Source: Pseudomonas fluorescens
GTDB taxonomy: Bacteria > Pseudomonadota > Gammaproteobacteria > Pseudomonadales > Pseudomonadaceae
Assembly (NCBI RefSeq): GCF_001902145.1
Contig: NZ_MRST01000023.1
Span: 1 to 64,000, forward strand
Direction: 5' to 3'
DNA: 64,000 nucleotides
Part shown: positions 62,435-64,000 of the stretch, piece after piece
Numbering within the stretch: position 1 is the stretch's first letter
Layout of the letters: the number at the start of each line of letters is the position of its first letter
The notes under the pieces: generated by a model
The model's input: only the letters and a program-made list of their open reading frames with translations
What the model was told of the DNA's origin: nothing
Database searches by the model: none
Program-made: the position numbers and the translations under genes

Positions 62435-63052
62435 TTATTGCCCCAGCTTGCGCGGTTGCCAGTCCTTGATCACCAGTGTGACGTCAAGGTCGGTGCCATG
62501 CAGCTTGATACGTTCTGGGAGCCAGTAGCCGCTTTGTTCCACGTAGCTCAAATATTCGACCTGCCAGCCATCCTGCTCCAGGGTGGCGAGGCGGCTGTCG
62601 CCATTGAGGCTCAGACGGCTCTTGCTGTCAGGTGCCGGCAGGCCGCGCACCCACCAGACCAGATGCGAGACGGGCAACTTCCAGCCAATCTGCTGCTCCA
62701 GCAGTTCTTCCGGGGAGGTTGCCTCGTAGCGGCCCTGGTTGGCCACTTCCAGGCTCACTTGCCCTGGCCGGCCAGTCAGTCGGGCCGCGCCACGGCCCAG
62801 GGGGCCCGAGAGGCGAATGTCGTAATAGTCCTGGCGCTGCAGCCAGAACAGGGTGCCGCTGCCAGAGTCTTTCGGCGCACGCACCCCGACCTTGCCCTCG
62901 ATCTGCCAGCCATCAATGCTGCTGAGCTGGTCCTTGTGTTGTTTCCATTGTGCCGGGTTGCCCTGGCCTTCAACGGATTCACGGCTGCCGATGCCCGCGC
63001 AACCGGCGAGCAGGGCGATGAAACTGAAAACGATAACGTGGCGCAAGAACAT
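62435..63052 (-). CDS. lolB: Outer-membrane lipoprotein localisation protein LolB
   Basis: A 205-residue lipoprotein that receives lipoproteins from LolA and inserts them in the outer membrane. Lipobox LAGC at residues 15-18, then [26 protein letters not shown], the LolB beta-sheet start, and [26 protein letters not shown]. It follows the TPR gene by 4 bases and nearly abuts ispE. Confidence 0.94.
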   Translation of the reverse strand: MFLRHVIVFSFIALLAGCAGIGSRESVEGQGNPAQWKQHKDQLSSIDGWQIEGKVGVRAPKDSGSGTLFWLQRQDYYDIRLSGPLGRGAARLTGRPGQVSLEVANQGRYEATSPEELLEQQIGWKLPVSHLVWWVRGLPAPDSKSRLSLNGDSRLATLEQDGWQVEYLSYVEQSGYWLPERIKLHGTDLDVTLVIKDWQPRKLGQ

Positions 63053-63056
63053 AAGC

Positions 63057-64000
63057 TTAAAGGGTCTCGGATCCGGTCAGGCGCTTGATGGTGCTGCGCA
63101 GGATGGGGCTGTCGGGTTGTTCCTTGAGGAATTTTTCCCAGATTTGTCGGGCTTCGCGCTGCTTGCCATTGGCCCAGAGCACTTCGCCCAGGTGTGCGGC
63201 AACTTCCTGGTCCGGGAAACGCTCCAGTGCCTGGCGCAGCAAGCGCTCGGCCTCGTCTAGGTTGCCCAGGCGGTAATTCACCCAGCCCAGGCTGTCGAGC
63301 ACGGCCGGGTCTTGCGGATTGAGCTGGTGGGCTTGTTCGATCAGCGCCTTGGCTTCGGCGTAGCGCGTGGTGCGGTCCGACAAGGTGTAGCCCAGGGCGT
63401 TAAGGGCCATGGCGTTGTCCGGGTCACGCTTGATGATCAGGCGCAGGTCTTTTTCCAGCTGCGCCAGGTCATTGCGTTTTTCCGCCTGCATGGCGCGGGT
63501 GTACAGCAGGTTCAAATCGTCTGGGTATTGCAGCAACGCCTGTTGCAGTAGTTTCCAGGCGCGTTCGCCCTGTTTGTTGGCCGATAAGGTCTCGGCCTGG
63601 ATCAGGTACAGCTGGATGGCGTAGTCCGGTTCGGCATCGCGGGCCGCGGCCAGGCGTTTTTCCGCTTCGTCGGTGCGGCCGTTGCTCATCAGGATGTCGG
63701 CCTGGCGCAACTGCGCTGGCAGATAATCATTGCCGGGGCCGACCTGGGCATATTCAAGCAGGGCCGCCTGCGGGTCGTTGCGCTCTTCAGCGATGCGGCC
63801 CAGGTTCAGGTGCGCCGAGTCCACGTGGCTGTCACGTTCGATCAGCTCTTGCAGGTAGCCCTTGGCCTCGTCCCAGGCCTTGGCTTCCAGGCACACCAGT
63901 GCCAGGGAATAACGCAGTTCGTCGTCGTCCGGGTATTGCTGGACCAGGTTGGCGAACTGTACTTTGGCGTCTTCCATACGGTCCTGCTCAACCAGCATGC
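63057..64000 (-). CDS. Tetratricopeptide-repeat protein, partial (start outside window)
   Basis: At least 314 residues of TPR units in tandem (A-W-x-x-L-G/Y and A-x-x-x-L-x-P patterns such as [54 protein letters not shown], read here in parts). The 5' end lies beyond position 64000; homologues next to lolB are about 580 residues with a signal peptide, by memory of PA4667. Role unknown; probably envelope-associated scaffold. Confidence 0.87.
   Translation of the reverse strand, partial: MLVEQDRMEDAKVQFANLVQQYPDDDELRYSLALVCLEAKAWDEAKGYLQELIERDSHVDSAHLNLGRIAEERNDPQAALLEYAQVGPGNDYLPAQLRQADILMSNGRTDEAEKRLAAARDAEPDYAIQLYLIQAETLSANKQGERAWKLLQQALLQYPDDLNLLYTRAMQAEKRNDLAQLEKDLRLIIKRDPDNAMALNALGYTLSDRTTRYAEAKALIEQAHQLNPQDPAVLDSLGWVNYRLGNLDEAERLLRQALERFPDQEVAAHLGEVLWANGKQREARQIWEKFLKEQPDSPILRSTIKRLTGSETL

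Noticed and set aside
1..64000. CRISPR array, prophage or insertion sequence
   Set aside because: No regularly spaced repeats, integrase, phage structural or transposase gene was found; repeats are REP-type only.

Overview
The window looks like the chromosome of a Pseudomonas of the P. fluorescens group. The evidence is the gene families, the high-GC coding style, several REP/REPIN palindromes of the GGGAGC...GCTCGCGAA type, and an rsp/rsc type III secretion cluster of the plant-associated Hrp-1 kind. The outer parts keep what I recall as the P. aeruginosa PAO1 order (PA4667-PA4673 and PA4676-PA4690: TPR protein, lolB, ispE, prs, rplY, pth, ychF / tRNA-Met / carbonic anhydrase, rimI, holD, mks, pqi, rrn). 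That comparison is from memory, not from a search.

Region 1 (1-11.5 kb, conserved): 3' end of a 5S rRNA and its terminator; a lipid-transport operon with LetA/PqiA split into two ORFs followed by a six-MCE LetB/PqiB protein; a divergent mksF-mksE-mksB condensin operon; holD-rimI with two perfect DnaA boxes in front; an acidic protein; and beta-carbonic anhydrase.

Region 2 (11.5-39 kb, accessory): a SET-domain protein; a secreted protein and a Tat-exported AcpA-like phosphoesterase; a MntA/HepT toxin-antitoxin pair; AtoE, MFS and GntP transporters; a heavy-metal block (czcD, czcCBA, czcRS, an OprD porin and a DUF2790 protein) containing a probable small RNA and three copies of a shared ATTACAA motif; a BdlA-like soluble chemotaxis-type protein; flavin reductase, AraC regulator, LysE exporter, ddlA, ggt and a PhzF-family protein; then tRNA-Met.

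Region 3 (39.5-57.5 kb): a complete-looking rsp/rsc type III secretion core. RspR (enhancer-binding protein, one end) should activate a sigma-54 promoter in front of rspL (ECF sigma factor, other end). RspL should then act at three hrp boxes that head rspJ-rscV-rspQ-rscN-rspO-rspP-rscQ-rscRSTU (+), rspF-rspG-rscC-rspT-rspV (-) and a 55-codon ORF-rspB-rscJ-rspD-rspE (-). The 55-codon ORF sits where hrpA, the pilin gene, sits in P. syringae. No translocon, harpin or effector gene is visible. The cluster lies exactly between tRNA-Met and ychF.

Region 4 (57.8-64 kb, conserved housekeeping, all on the minus strand): ychF, pth, rplY, prs, tRNA-Gln, ispE, lolB and a TPR protein cut by the window edge.
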